Shown piece by piece: positions 11,118 through 22,866 of a stretch of DNA of 64,000 bases (within the stretch, counting starts at the first letter, position 1; every line of letters starts with the position of its first letter). Both the position numbers and the translations under genes were made by a program. The notes beneath the pieces are model-generated. The model was not told the origin of the DNA. It did no database searches and saw nothing but the letters and a program-made list of their open reading frames with translations. Source of the stretch: Kingdonia uniflora. Lineage: Eukaryota; Streptophyta; Magnoliopsida; Ranunculales; Circaeasteraceae. Location of the stretch: contig JACGCM010002205.1 in the NCBI GenBank assembly GCA_014058105.1, positions 2,666,001 to 2,730,000 of the forward strand. Direction: 5' to 3'.

Positions 11118-12049
11118 GAAGAATTTATGTGAAAATCAATAGTGGCATATTGTAAATATAGATGAACGAAAGGATAGCTTGTTAAATAGCTTTCATGATA
11201 GAAGCACAAAAAATAATAAAAAATACTATTATTTTGGGTCAAAAGCTAAAATGTATTAAAAGCATTAATTTATAAATTAGACAAATCCAAACATTATATA
11301 ATAAGGGCATGCGCCCCAAATGCTCATATATAAGAACTAAAGCCTTCAATCTTTATTCCTTAAGATGAGTTTCGCCAAGATGATTTGCAATGAAGACCAA
11401 GGCTCCTTTTATAGAATGAGGAGTTAGACTTTCCTTTTTGTGCTATAGTATAATTACAATTTTACCCTCATATTGATCGACTTTAGAAATCTTGCGGCTA
11501 ATTTAGTCTTCACACATCCCGAGGCATTGACTCTAAAAAATGGGACCTAGGAGGCACTGCCAACCCGTGAACGCCGGTGGGTTGGGAACACCAGAAACGC
11601 GATCGCGGGTTTGTTAAGACGTCCTGGGCTATGCTTTGACTTGACCTCTCCTGAGGTCTTCTTTTAATATAATTCACGATTAGATCTTTAGTGGCCCTTT
11701 TCCAGTAGCTCTCCTGGACTGAGGACGTTTGACTTGTGATTTCTTATACTCTTTTATGCTGAAGATGGACTGTATTTATACATAGCCTGATATAGACTTT
11801 TAATCTATAATCACCTCCAGCAGTGATAAAGCTCTTGAGCTTGCTTTTCTAAGTCTTGGTGGAAGAGCTTCGTTTAGGTCCTTTTTTATTTTGATTTATC
11901 GTGCGTTTTACTTTTGGACCTATGATCTGGAAAAACAGTAATCTTGATACACACTCATTAGTTAAGGTAGCATAGAACTACAAAAAAACCTATATTTTAA
12001 GGGTATATAATGTAAGATTTCATTTTTTTTATAGACAAAACGGAGCAAT
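11118..12049. other. Non-coding stretch with an LTR-like promoter
   Basis: No coding is visible. The minus strand has a strong TATA context (TCTATAAAAGGAGCC, complement of about 11408-11422) followed by sequence resembling the transcribed part of an LTR. This may be a decayed solo LTR on the minus strand, but I could not find both ends. Confidence 0.3.
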
Positions 12050-13165
12050 ATATTAAACCACCGAGGGCAACCAAGAAATAGCAGTGCAAACAAAGTCCGC
12101 AACCTCTGAGGGCTCAAAAAAGGACTGTGTGGTGTGTGGGGGAGCGAGTTCCCAAAGTGACAATAGCATGTGCCTCAAAATTAAAACATCTACTAAAAAA
12201 CCGAAATCTGAAATCCACAAAACGGTCAGCAAGAGCCAGCATCTCTGGCGCCAGGGAGAGAGCACCCCAAGAAAGGTCCGTGGATCTCGTCTCAAAAGCA
12301 CTGACTAGACGTCTATAATTTGTGAACACCATCACTCGCTTCAAACCTCTCCCGTGAGCAGCCTGCATACCTCGTATCACTGCAATCGCCTCGGCTTCTT
12401 CTGGGTAAAATAATTTGAATAATGTACTAGCCACTTTTGCAGGACTCTGATTGCATTTACCCAAATATCTGAAAGGAAGTTGGCCCTCTGCAATTTCCTG
12501 TATGGGGTTCATTATATTTTTTGTGCCATCATCAGCACCTGAGTAATACGTTGCTGATTTGGAATGAATCACTTCCGACTGTGTCATGCCTAACTCTTGA
12601 AAAATAACTTGGCAAGGACCTATTCACTTTAGTGAAATTAAGTTAGAATAGAAATGCAAGCATAGATCCATTAAATAAAATTAGAAGGGAAACTCAAGCA
12701 TTGAAGAGTAGCAACTATTGCATCCTGCTAGAAGGGATTAAAAGCTTTTTTAAAATTCAATCTTATTTATACAGTCTCCTAGAAAAGAATTTATGCAGTA
12801 ATTTTTAATAATTCATGAATAATAAACATATCATCAGCAATTTTCCTTCTTTCCACAAAAGTTGATTGATTCGGGATTGTAAGTAGTTGCGAGTTTTATC
12901 TCAATCTTGATGTAAGGGTCTTAACAAGAACTTTGCAGACCACATTACAACACGATATAATCATTGAAGGTTTTGGGCTTAGGATTTTTAAGGAATGAGG
13001 GCAATCTTAATTGCAATAATTTTCTTCAACATCCTGTTACTCTTAAAAAAGTTCTACACTCCTTTGATGAATTCCCATTTAATTGTATCCCCGAAATTCT
13101 TATAAAACCTTGCATTAAACCCATTTGGCTTGGCTTATTGGCTATGATCATCAATGAAGAATGAT
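12050..13165 (-). pseudogene. Decayed L1-type LINE reverse transcriptase with RNase H
   Basis: Minus-strand fragments occur in the order of a plant LINE ORF2. From about 13000 a piece resembles the conserved NP...DYRPI block (NPKPKTFNDYIVL), followed by degenerate RT pieces. A thumb-like segment EGQLPFRYLG lies near 12470. From 12440 to 12130 comes an RNase H domain (EEAEAIAVIRGMQAAHGRG, VMVFTN for the usual DS block, NFEAHAIVTLG). Conserved RT motifs are missing between the first and second parts, so an internal deletion is likely. A run of T (12024-12031) to the left could be the remains of the poly(A) tail. Clearly dead. Confidence 0.7.
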
Positions 13166-13197
13166 GCCTCTCTCATCTTTTCTTCTTCTTTTACTTT

Positions 13198-13202
13198 CTT
13201 AG
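13198..13202. repeat. Target-site duplication, left (cttag)
   Basis: The 5 bases before the LTR are CTTAG and match 18109-18113 exactly, which is the expected size for an LTR-element insertion. Confidence 0.9.
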
Positions 13203-13776
13203 TGTAGGAGCACGCTCCCGCTAGCCATGAGGTGGAAGGTCACTGAACAGCCTCTCTACCAAAACTAGGAGTACTCCAGCTAGCATTGTAGGAGCACACT
13301 CCCACTAGCCACGAGGTGGAAGGTCACTGAACGGCCTTCTACCAAAACTAGGAATACACCAGCTAGTATTGTAGGAGCACGCTCTCGCTAGACACGAGGT
13401 GGAAGGTCGCTAGACGACCTCTCTACCAAAATTAGGAGCACTCCAGCTAGCATCAACCGCTCAGGTCGTCATACGAGCTCCCTGCTAGTGACGAGCACAC
13501 CTCGGGCGGGTACTTGCCCAACAACCCCAAAGACACGTGAGCAGGAGCACTGTTAGGTCAAACCCTCCCTATAAATTGATAAGGAAGGTAACCTAAGAGG
13601 GGACCCTTTCTGAAGAACAGCATCCTCCATCAAAGAAACCTCAATAGCCTAAAAGGAAGAGGAAGAGGAAGAAGAGACCCAGAGAGAGTTGAGTGGTGTC
13701 CTCCTCCGGTGAGACGTGTCAAGCCCAAAACTAATTATTACGTATTATTATCCTAGAGAGGAATCTTGGGACTACA
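13203..13776 (+). repeat. 5' LTR of the LARD-like element
   Basis: It starts TGTAGGAGCACGCTCCCGC and ends GGGACTACA. The first ~250 bases are three tandem copies of an ~85-bp unit, each beginning TGTAGGAGCACGCTC and ending ACTCCAGCTAGCATTG or a close variant. A TATA box (CCTATAAATTGATA) lies near 13567-13580. It ends in a purine-rich GGAAGAGGAAGAGGAAGAAG stretch followed by CCGGTGAGACGTGTC. Confidence 0.9.
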
Positions 13777-13799
13777 ATTGGCATCGTCTGCATTCCACG
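13777..13799 (+). promoter_or_regulatory. Primer-binding-site region
   Basis: Immediately after the LTR comes ATTGGCATCGTCTGCATTCC, the position and general form (TGG... start) of a plant LTR-element primer site. The tRNA species was not determined. Confidence 0.5.
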
Positions 13800-13824
13800 A
13801 CGAAACGACCTCTACAAGCAGCAA

Positions 13825-14070
13825 TGGTCTCCACTGAGACCACTGCTAGGAGCAGGTTATGGCAGAGATAAGAGCCACCCTCTCCCTGCAGAGCACCGCT
13901 AGGAGTAAGTAATGGTGGAAATGATAGTTGCCCTCTCTCTGAAGACTACCACTAGGAGCACGTTATGGGGGAGATGAGAGCTGCCCTCTCCCTGTGGACC
14001 ACCGCAAGGAATAGGTTATGGTAGAGATGAGAGCTGCCCTTTGCACCAAGACCACCACAAAGATAAGATA
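13825..14070 (+). repeat. ~60-bp tandem array (first interior array of the LARD)
   Basis: About four diverged copies of a unit containing ACCACTGCTAGGAGCAGG, TTATGG and GAGATGAGAGCTGCCCTCTC, starting near 13834, 13896, 13957 and 14018. Confidence 0.75.
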
Positions 14071-15490
14071 ACAAGCCCATACTCTCATATGATCCCTTGC
14101 TCATGTAACGCACCCATACTCTCATATGAGCCGCTGCTCATGTAATGAGCCCATGCTCACAATTGTGCTTCTTACTCTCATATGAGCACTTGCTCATGTA
14201 ATGAGCCCATGCCGTCAATTGAGCTTCTTGCTCTCATATGAGCCCTTGCTCAAATAATGGGCCCTTACTCTCATATGAGCCCTTGCTCATGTAACGAGCC
14301 CTTACTCTTATATGAGCCCTTGCTCCTGTAATGAGCCATTGCTCTCAATCGAGCCCCTTGCACTCATATGAGCCCTTGCTCTTACGATGAGCCTTGTACT
14401 CTCATATGAGCTCTTGCTCATGTAATGAGCCCATGCTCTCAATCGAGCCTCTTACTCTAATATGAGCCCTTGCTCAAAGAACGAGCCATTGCTCTTATAT
14501 GAGCTCTTACTCATGTAACGAGCCCATACTCTCATATGAGCCCTTGTTCATGTAACGAGCCCATACTTTCATATGAGTCGTTGCTCATGTAATAAGCCCA
14601 TGCTCTCAATAGAGCCTCTTACTCTCATATGAGCCCATGCTCATGTAATGAGCCCATACTCTAAATCGAGCCTCTTACTCTCATATGAGCTCTTTCTCAT
14701 GTAACGAGCCCATACTCTCATATGAGCCATTTCTCATGTAATGAGCCCATGGACTCAATCGAGCCTCTTGCTCTCATATTAGCCCTTGCTCATCTAATGA
14801 GCCCATGTTCTCAATCGAGCCTCTTGCTCTAATATGAGCCCTTGTTCATGTAATGGGCCCAGGCTCTCAATCGAGCCCCTTACTCTCATATAAGCCCTTG
14901 CTTAAATAACGAGCTCTTGCTCTCATATGAGCCCTTGTTCATATAATGAGCCCATGCTCTCAATCAAGCCTCTTACTCTCCAATGAGCCTTTGCTTATAT
15001 AATGAGCCCATGCTCTCAATCGAGCCTCTTGCTCTCATATGAGCCCTTGCTCATATAATGAGCCCAGGCTCTCAATCGAGCCCCTTACTCTCATATGGGC
15101 CCTTGCTTAAATAATGAGCCCTTGCTCTCATATGATCCCTTGTTCATATAATGAGCCCATGCTCTCAATCAAGCCTCTTACTCTCCAATGAGCCCTTGTT
15201 CATGTAATGAGCCCATGCTCTCAATTGAGCCTCTTGCTCTCATATGAGCCCTTGCTCATGAATCGAGCCCCTTGTTCTCATATGAGCCCTTACTCTCAAT
15301 CGAGCCCCTTGCATTCATATGAGCATTTGCTCTTACGATGAGCCATTGCTGTTACGATGATCCCCGTACTTTTATATGAGCCCTTACTAAAATAATGAGC
15401 CCTTGCTATCATATGAGCCCTTGCCCATGTAACGAGCCCGTACTCTCAGTTGAGCTCCTTACTCTCGTATGATCCCTTACAAAAATAATG
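14070..15490 (+). repeat. CTCATATGAGCCC tandem array (second interior array)
   Basis: Units alternate CTCATATGAGCCCTTGCTCA with TGTAATGAGCCCATGCTCTC and AATCGAGCCTCTTGCTCTC, repeated for 1.4 kb with many point changes. The 10-base core CTCATATGAG is a perfect palindrome that recurs dozens of times. Open frames here are by-products of the repeat. Confidence 0.9.
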
Positions 15491-16650
15491 AGTCATCCTC
15501 GCTAAGTATGAAAGTTGTTTTTTGACGTAAAAACGAAATTACATAATTGGGGGCGTCCTTGAAGTAGGTCGTCCTCGCAAAGTACGAAAGGCAGGGCGTC
15601 CTTGAAGTAGGTCATCCTCACTAAGTACGAAAGATGGGGCATCCTTAAAATAGGCCATCCTCGCAAAATACAAAAGTCGTTTTTGACGTAAAAACAAAAT
15701 TACATAATTGGGGGCGTCCTTGAAGTAGGCCGTCCTCGCACTGTACGAAATACAGAGCGTCCTTGAAGTAGGTCGTCCTTGTTATGTATGAAAGACGGGG
15801 TATCTTTGAAGTAGGTCGTCCTCGCTAAGTACGAAAGATGGGGCGTCCTTGAAGTAGGTTGTCCTTGCTAAGTACAAAAGACGGGGCATTCTTGAAGTAG
15901 GTCATCCTCGCAAAGTATGACAAACAGAGCATCCTTGAAGTAGGTCGCCCTCACCAAGTACGAAAGATGGGGTGTCTATGAAATAGGTCATCCTCACTAA
16001 GTACCAAAGACCGGGCGTCCTAGAAGTAGGTCGTCCTAGCAAAATACGAAAGTCGCTTTTTGACGTAAAAATGAAATTACATAATTGGGGGTGTCCTTGA
16101 AGTAGGTCGTCCTCGCAACGTACGAAAGACGAGGCGTCCTTGAAGTAGGTCGTCCTTGTAAAATACGAAAGTTATTTTTTGACGTAAAAATGAAATTACA
16201 TAACTGAGGGCGTCCTTGAAGCAGGTCGTCCTCACAACGTACGAAAGATGGGGCGTCCTTGAAAAAGGGGCGTCCTCGCAAAATATGAAAGTCATTTTTT
16301 GACGTAAAAATGAAATTACATAACTGGGGGCGTCCTTGAAGTAGCCCGTCCTCGCCAAGTACGAAAGACGGGGCGTCCTTGAAGTAGGCTATCCTCGCAA
16401 AATACGAAAGTTATTTTTTGACGTAAAAGCGAAATTACATAACTGGGGGTGTCCTTGAAGTAGATCGTCCTCGCCAAGTATGAAAGAAGGGGCGTCCATG
16501 AAGTAAGCCATCCTCGCAAAATGCAAAAGTCATTTTTTAACGTAAAAACAAAATCACCTAACTAGAAGCGTCCTTGAAGTAGGCCATCCTTGTAAAGTGC
16601 GAAAGACGGGGCGTCCTTGAACTAGGCCATCCTCGTAAAGTACGGTAGTT
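15490..16650 (+). repeat. GGGCGTCCTTGAAGTAGG tandem array (third interior array)
   Basis: A ~43-bp unit GGGGCGTCCTTGAAGTAGG, TCGTCCTCGCAAAGTACGAAAG recurs. Every two or three units it is interrupted by a longer spacer with TTTTTGACGTAAAAATGAAA and TTACATAACTGG (at about 15515, 15685, 16060, 16180, 16300, 16420 and 16540). The spacer adds a ~120-bp higher-order period. The minus-strand frames at 16036-16519 are repeat artefacts. Confidence 0.9.
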
Positions 16651-17539
16651 AGGTTTTGGCGCATAAACCATCCAACAGATACGACCAACGTTATATTGTC
16701 CAACGAGGACTCTTAAAATTTTGGGGAGTTCTGAAAAGTTCCTAAGTACTTTCTCATATGGTCGTTACAATGTCCAACGAGGACTTCTAATAAATTGTTG
16801 GTTTGAAAATGATTTGACGTAAAAAAGTTGAATCGAAGTGTTGCATTTCCTTAGGCAGGGACAAATTGTCCACTTTTGTCGGCCTATATCGTATTGGATA
16901 TCTTTAGGATGAACCGTGCCAAGCCAATGATTATATGGAAAAGATACGAGCTATCACGAAGAGTAGTCCCATGAGAACACCCTCCATAAAGATGTGTAAG
17001 TGGAGATTACCTATTTTATTTAAGTAATTTTTTACGTAAAAATGAAATGCAAGTTTAAGCCATTTTTCATTGAACAACAAATTGTATACAAAGATAGGAT
17101 GTAAAAAAGAATCCTCTAAATGTTTATAGCGACATTAGTTGATGCCATGTACTCAATATAAACATTAAATATTATGCTCATTCCCATAAAAAGAGCACAA
17201 CTATGAGCTGCCTAGCTTAAAGAGCATGTGCTCACGCATGAAGAGTCAGCCCAAAAAGAGTGAGTGGTACCCTACTCTGGTGAGACGCTTCAAGCCTCGA
17301 ACACAATAATTATGATTGTGGCCCTCAAATATTATAAGCAAAATATGCCTGTTAGCAGACGTTTTGACCGTCCAGCGAGACCCACACTCACATGCTATAA
17401 AAGAGCTCGGTCACAAAGAAGCCCATGTTTGTTGGCCGATGAATTGACAGAAATAAGTCGCGTTCATTTTGTTTTGCTCAGTTGACTTTTAGGGTGACTC
17501 AACTCATCCTCGTCACGAGCAAGAGCTGAGGGGGGCGAT
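16651..17539 (+). other. Unique tail of the LARD interior
   Basis: No coding is seen. 17246-17330 (GTGAGTGGTACCC ... GGTGAGACGCTTCAAGCC ... AATAATTATGATTGT) resembles the 3' third of the LTR itself (GTTGAGTGGTGTCC ... GGTGAGACGTGTCAAGCCC). It is thus a relic of LTR-like sequence inside the element. The purine tract GAGCTGAGGGGGGCGA (17524-17539) abuts the 3' LTR. Confidence 0.6.
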
Positions 17540-18108
17540 TGTAGGGGCACGCTCCCGCTAGCCATGAGATGGAAGATTACTGAACGGCCTCTCTACCAAA
17601 ACTAGGAGTACTCCAGCTAGTATTGTAGAAGCATGCTCCCGCTAGCCACGAGGTGGAAGATCACTGAACGGCCTCACTACCAAAACTAGGAGTACTTCAG
17701 CTAGCATTGTAGGAGAACGCTCTCGCTAGCCACGAGGTGGAAGGTCGCTGGACGACCTTTCTACCAAAATTAGGAGCACTCCAGCTAGCATTAACCGCTC
17801 AGTTTGTCATACGAGCTCCCTGCTAGTGACGAGCACATCTCAGGCAGGTACTCGCCCAACAACCCCAAAGACACGTGAGCAGGATCACTATTAGGTCAAA
17901 CCCTCTTTATAAATTGATAGGGAAGGTAACCTAAGAGGGGACCCTTTCTGAAGAACAGCCTCCTCTATCAAAGAAACCTCAATAGCCTAAGAGGAAGAGG
18001 AAGAGGAGACCCAGAGAGAGTTGAGTGGTGTCCTCCTCCGGTGAGACGTGTCAAGCCCAAAACTAATTATTGTGTATTGTCATCCCGGAGAGGAATCTTG
18101 GAACTACA
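17540..18108 (+). repeat. 3' LTR of the LARD-like element
   Basis: It starts TGTAGGGGCACGCTCCCGC, ends GGAACTACA, and aligns along its full length with 13203-13776, including the internal ~85-bp triplication. It is a few bases shorter in the GGAAGA run. Confidence 0.9.
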
Positions 18109-18113
18109 CTTAG
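18109..18113. repeat. Target-site duplication, right (cttag)
   Basis: Identical to 13198-13202. Confidence 0.9.
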
Positions 18114-18157
18114 ATAGCTCAACATGGTTATCATTGTTCACAAGTTTAGATAATCAA

Positions 18158-18270
18158 AAATTATGAGAATAAATACTAGTTTTTGGCATCTTTGCAAAAT
18201 CGATACTTTGGTAAGCCTCATCCAAAATTGATACTAAAATTAACAAATCGATAATGGCCCCACCTACTAC
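18158..18270 (+). repeat. Left terminal inverted repeat of the MULE
   Basis: AAATTATGAGAATAAATACT begins the repeat, followed by AGTTTTTGGCATCTTTGCAA. The inverse of this is at 34645-34687 with one mismatch. Homology is interrupted and then resumes at AATCGATAATGGC. Confidence 0.85.
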
Positions 18271-19112
18271 CCTCTAGCTGCCGCCCTATTCTCAAATATT
18301 AAATGTTGATGGGTAGTCTAATCTGCGGCAGTAATAAAGCTACCTACTCACAAAGATTGCTCAACAAATGACAAAGTTATACCAAAACAATTACAAAGAT
18401 ATACACATTAAATAAAAAAGTTCTCGCATAATAAATAAAAATTAATACAAGAAAAAAATGATAAACTATCATACTTGAGTTGTTGAGTAGTCTAGTCTAC
18501 TACAGTAATCAAAACAGCAATAAGAGGGAAGATTTCCCCCATAATACACTACTAACCTTAAAAATCAAAACTTCTTCTTCTTATTCTTCTTCTTCTTCAG
18601 TAACAAAGCTTCTACAAAAATCAAAGTAGATTCTCCTTGATGTACTGTTTGTCTCCTTCATGTGCTAAGTCTTTCAACTATTATTTTGTATTCGCTAAAG
18701 TCCTCAGACAGAGGTCATTGGGAGGAAAAGATTGCTGCTATCATATGTTATTCTCATTGCCAAAGACCGTTATTATCCTTCTCTCCGACCGTTAAAATAA
18801 TTGTTTCAGTAAATATCATTTCTAACTTTGTATCCATCATCTGTAACTGTGTATCCGCATCACGATTTGTCCTATTTATCTTAAGAAAAGATGTTATGCA
18901 AGATGATATAATTCGTACATAATCATATTTCTTCGACTTTTTAATTTTCTGTCTTCTGCTACTATATCACCAGAATTGTTCATTGATATCATTTATTTTA
19001 GGATTCCTATCATTTGTTTGAGGGATTGCTGGAATTCAGTTTTATATCATTTTTTCATTTGTCTTTGGTACTTTATTACCGGAATTGTCTATTTATATCA
19101 TTTGTTTCAGGG
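18271..19112. other. MULE left flank upstream of the transposase
   Basis: No coding is supported. It contains a TTCTTC-rich stretch (18570-18600) and the first TCATTTGT copies (about 18985-19010 and 19095-19107), the last lying in the polypyrimidine/acceptor region just before the transposase ATG. Confidence 0.5.
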
Positions 19113-22100
19113 ATGAATGGAGTTCAGCTTTATACCATTGCTCATTTTGGTGGGGATATCGTACGTCTAAAGGTCGGATCAATTGCTACTTATGTTGGAG
19201 GAAGTACAAAACTTACCTCACTAAAAGCGCACTCGCCATACGATGATTTTGTTACACTCCTTGAAGAAACAAGCGAAATCCGTCGTGAGGACTGTAAGCT
19301 GTACAACTTCGCCCATGGTTGTGCATGCGCAATTTCATCAGTCCAGGACTTTACCGTAATGATCAATATGCATAAAACCAATCCCGGCACACCCTTTCAC
19401 ATATGGATTATTAATGAGCTTAGGGTACCTTCCCAGAACTCCCAGAACATTATTTTTGATTTATATTCTTTGGGTAAAGAGCTATCCACCACCAAAGATA
19501 CAGGTTCAGGTAGAGGCTTGTCCACCACAAAAGCGGGGGGACCTTTGTGGCATAACTCATTTTCTGATCCTAAACCTGAATACAGGGGTTACCCTGAAAC
19601 AAATGGCAGAGAGCTTGATCCGCGCAGGTTTGAAACTATCCGTACTGATGTTCCTCCCTCAAATGAACCTAGTATTCATCAATCAAATGTTCATCTCTTA
19701 AATGAACATGTGTTAACATATGTTCCTCAATTAAATGAACCTTTTCAAATTATACCTACTAATGTTCCCCTCTCAAATGAGCCTTCTATTCCTCAATCAA
19801 GTATTCATCTCTCAAATGAACATGTGTTAACTAATTTTCCTCCTTCAAATGAACCTATGTTAACTAATGTTCCTTTTGCAATTAAACCCGAAACTATCAT
19901 TAGAAAAACTAGACCTTCAGGTAAGCTCGCTGAATTTGTCATTTGTGAGGTATTTTTTAACATTTTTTATCAAATTAGTATCATGCTAAGAAGCATATTT
20001 CTCATTTGTTCAGCTAAATTTTGGTTTGAGCCACAGCCCGAACAGGTGAAAGATCTCCTGGATTTTCGGTTCAAATTTGATACGTACACGGAGGATCCCT
20101 ATGAATTCAGTAAAGAGTTTAACATTGGTGATCTATATCGAGATAGGATTGAACTCAAGAATCACATAAGAGCTTATCCAGTTGTAAACAAGTTCAATCT
20201 CGAACACGTTCTGAGCAACGAATATAAAATTGTGGTACGTTACAAAGGTCATAAATGCTCTTGGCGGATTTATGCAACAAGGTTGGTCGGTTCTGCGATA
20301 TTTAGAGTAAGTACTTATTGCTCCATGCATACTTGCATCCGAGTAGAAACTGAAGGTGGGAATGCGTATAAGGCAGCGCCTAGTAGATGGGTTGCTTCTA
20401 TAATCAAGCAAAAACTATGAAAAGATCCATACAACAAACCTTCCAGAATTATTGATGATATGCAAATTCATCACAATATTGATGTAACATACAATCGTGC
20501 CTGGCGTGCGAAAGAAAAAGCAAACGCTGTGGTATCATCACTTTATATGTCATTTGTTCTCCCATAAAAGTCATTTGTACAACCTTGTTTATCATTTATT
20601 CTCATATGTACTTACCATACAAGTCATTTGTAAAATGCTATGTCATTTGTACTTGCCATACAAGTCATTTGTAAAAATACTGTTTATCATTTGTCTGCTC
20701 CACAATTTCATTTTATCTACGTAATTATTTCAGATGTGAGGCAGCTTTCAGCACGCATACCAACTACTTACGAGCTACTTTATGGAAGTGAGGTTGGTTG
20801 ACCCAGATTTTGTATTTGACATACAAACTACGAGTTGTAAGGATAAGAGATTCACAAGGTGTTTTTAGTATTTTGGTCCCCCAAAAAAAACTTATAAACT
20901 ATTGAGACCAGTTGTTGTGATTGACAGAACTTTTTTAAAAGGGTGATATCGTGGGACTCTACTAACAGCCATCGCCATTGACCCAAGTAATCATATTTTT
21001 CTACTTACATTTTCGATAATTGACTCGGAGACCGTTGAAAGTTGGACATACTTCCTGGATATGTTTGGGTCTAATTTTCACGGTTATGACACTAGATTCA
21101 TCGTCATCTCTGATAGGAAGCCCAAAATTATTAATGTTGTACCCAAGGTGTTTCCATTTGCAATACATACGTTTTGCGCCTTCCACATATCTAACAACAT
21201 TAAAACTACCCTAGAAAGCACGAGGATCGTATTTAGGATGGCAGCAGAGTACCTAACCAGTATTGATTTTGATAAACATGAATGCTATCAAGAATACAGA
21301 TCCAGTGGGTCTCCAATATATACTAGGTATTCCAAAGGAAACATGGTCTAATATATACATTCCAATGAGTAGGTACGTACGTTGTCACTCTGTATTGCTC
21401 AACTAATCACTTGCTATATGAACAATAGTCATTGTAACTCCATTTACATTCTTATTTGTCATTTTTTTACAATTATTTCTCATAATTTCTTTATTATTCC
21501 TTTTACAGTTGTATGATCTCATTTGTTATCAGTATACGCTCATTTGGCATTTTTCTTCTATGGTTTGCCATTTTTACAGATACAGAGTTACTTATACAAA
21601 TCATGTCGAGAGTTGGAATAATGTTATTTTGAAAGTAAGAGATCTCCCTATCCATGTGTTTATTGAGGAATTGCATAGAACCTGTTCGGAAATGTCCTAC
21701 ACGTATAGGGAGGAAGTAGAGAAGAGTCAAGCTCGCTTAACGCCATGGGCTACGGATCACTGAGAGAGTAAAAATTTTATTACAGATTCACTAACCTGCA
21801 GGGTTCGTACATCAAGTCGCCATTTTCAGATGACTAGTTATGGCAGAACCAATTCTGTAAATATTGAAGTGCTTACTCTTGTCGTTGGTGGCAAACAATG
21901 TGTATACCTTGTGAACACGGAGTACACACTCTAGGTCTTGCTAATATTGATCCAGCTATACGTGTCTCTGAGTACTACACAAATAATACATACAAGGTTG
22001 TTTATGAACCTATATGGATTCCTATAAAAGGAATTGAGTAGTGGAAAATTTTAAAAACTCATCCACGTGTTTGTGTTCCTAATCCAACAGTTCTAGTCGG

Positions 22101-22316
22101 TCGTCCTCGTACACAAAGGAAGAGAAGGGTAAAAATGCCTAGTCTTGTTATCAAACTAAGATTTTGCAGTAGGTGTCAAAAAATTAGAAACAATCGTCGT
22201 TCTTGTAAGCTTCTGCCAATCCCATCCGATGACAATACACGTCCGACAATGGCATTTACGATGAGCACTGAGCCACCGGTCATTCCAGATGAAGATGTTG
22301 CAATTAGTTTGCACTG
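19113..22316 (+). pseudogene. mudrA-type MULE transposase, broken
   Basis: The N-terminal exon starts at ATG 19113 directly after TTTCAGGG and gives a PB1-like start (YTIAHFGGDIVRLKVG). A repetitive linker follows (SNEP/LNEP repeats, 19655-19880). An intron 19921-20013 (GTAAG...CAG) contains two TCATTTGT words. The MuDR DNA-binding domain lies at 20040-20420 (FNIGDLYRDRIELKNHIRAY, HKCSWRIYAT, HTCIRVE). After a repeat-rich intron, the MULE catalytic domain spans 20900-21350 (VVVIDRTFLKG; LLTAIAIDPSNHIFL; ESWTYFLDMF; CAFHISNNIK). A C-terminal region follows, with a weak SWIM-like part (about 21860-21960) and a zinc knuckle CSRCQKIRNNRRSCK (22162-22206), ending at 22316. Stops at 20541, 20800-20870 and 21351 show it is dead. 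ORF 19014-20420 also reads through the intron by chance. Confidence 0.85.
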
Positions 22317-22866
22317 ATGATTTTGGGTACTCTATGTATCATTTGTTTGGATGATTTTTATCGTCAGTGCTAGAAAATTTATCATTTGTTTAAATGTAAC
22401 TGTCATTTGTTAAAAAAGAAATTCTCATTTGTCTTTCTTCACTGTATAATTATTTAGCACCGAACTGTCATTTGTACACATAGAATAAATCATTAGTTTG
22501 TTTGCATGATCTCATTATTTGCTTCTGAAGAGTCATTTGTGTATGAATGGTTTCTCATTTGTGTGCTTCCATGATATCATTATTTTATTCAGAACTGTTA
22601 TTTGTTCTCAAAGAATTTTTCATTGTCTGTTAAATTTTTATCTTCAGTTTTGTTAAGTTCATCATTAAACTTGACCCCCCTATATCATCATTATTTTCTT
22701 ATAGAACTGTTATTGTTTTGTTTGACACATACCAAACAGAAACTACTACGTAACAGCAAAAAGCAAACAAAATAACACTAAAAATAGCATTTTTTTCATT
22801 CATACAAAGGCAAAGTACTAGTTACCACAAAAAATGAACAAACTAAATACCAAAAAAAACAAATGT
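22317..22866. other. MULE spacer rich in TCATTTGT
   Basis: Downstream of the transposase stop. Repeated TCATTTGT and close variants lie at about 22338-22620, all in + orientation. No coding. Confidence 0.6.

Larger units (their letters stand above)
13203..18108 (+). mobile_element. Non-coding LTR retrotransposon (LARD-like), complete
   Basis: Two direct LTRs (13203-13776 and 17540-18108) bracket 3.76 kb. A primer-site-like sequence follows the first LTR and a purine tract precedes the second. The 5-bp target duplications are perfect. No gag or pol homology exists in any frame: the interior is three tandem arrays plus a unique-looking tail. It fits a large retrotransposon derivative mobilised in trans. 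The LTRs differ at fewer than one base in ten by eye, so it is fairly old but structurally intact. It inserted about 45 bp outside the left end of the MULE. The + strand orientation is from the positions of the primer site and purine tract. Confidence 0.9.

Noticed and set aside
12084..12318. + strand ORFs opposite the LINE RNase H segment
   Set aside because: The minus-strand reading has recognisable RNase H blocks; the + frames are shadows.
16036..16519. Minus-strand ORFs with repeated FKD..SYVISFLRQK peptides
   Set aside because: They are translations of the ~43/120-bp tandem array inside the LARD. The frame stays open only because the unit does.
14070..16650. CRISPR-like spaced repeats
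   Set aside because: Units are contiguous and diverged with no unique spacers, inside a plant LTR element.
18150..18165. 9-11-bp target duplication of the MULE
   Set aside because: Flanks (ending GATAATCAA on the left, starting CCACTTGAA on the right) do not match at any tried offset, so none is claimed.
19014..19112. Upstream extension of the transposase ORF (ATG 19014)
   Set aside because: The extra residues derive from intron-like, TCATTTGT-bearing sequence. The polypyrimidine/CAG before 19111 and the PB1-like start favour ATG 19113.
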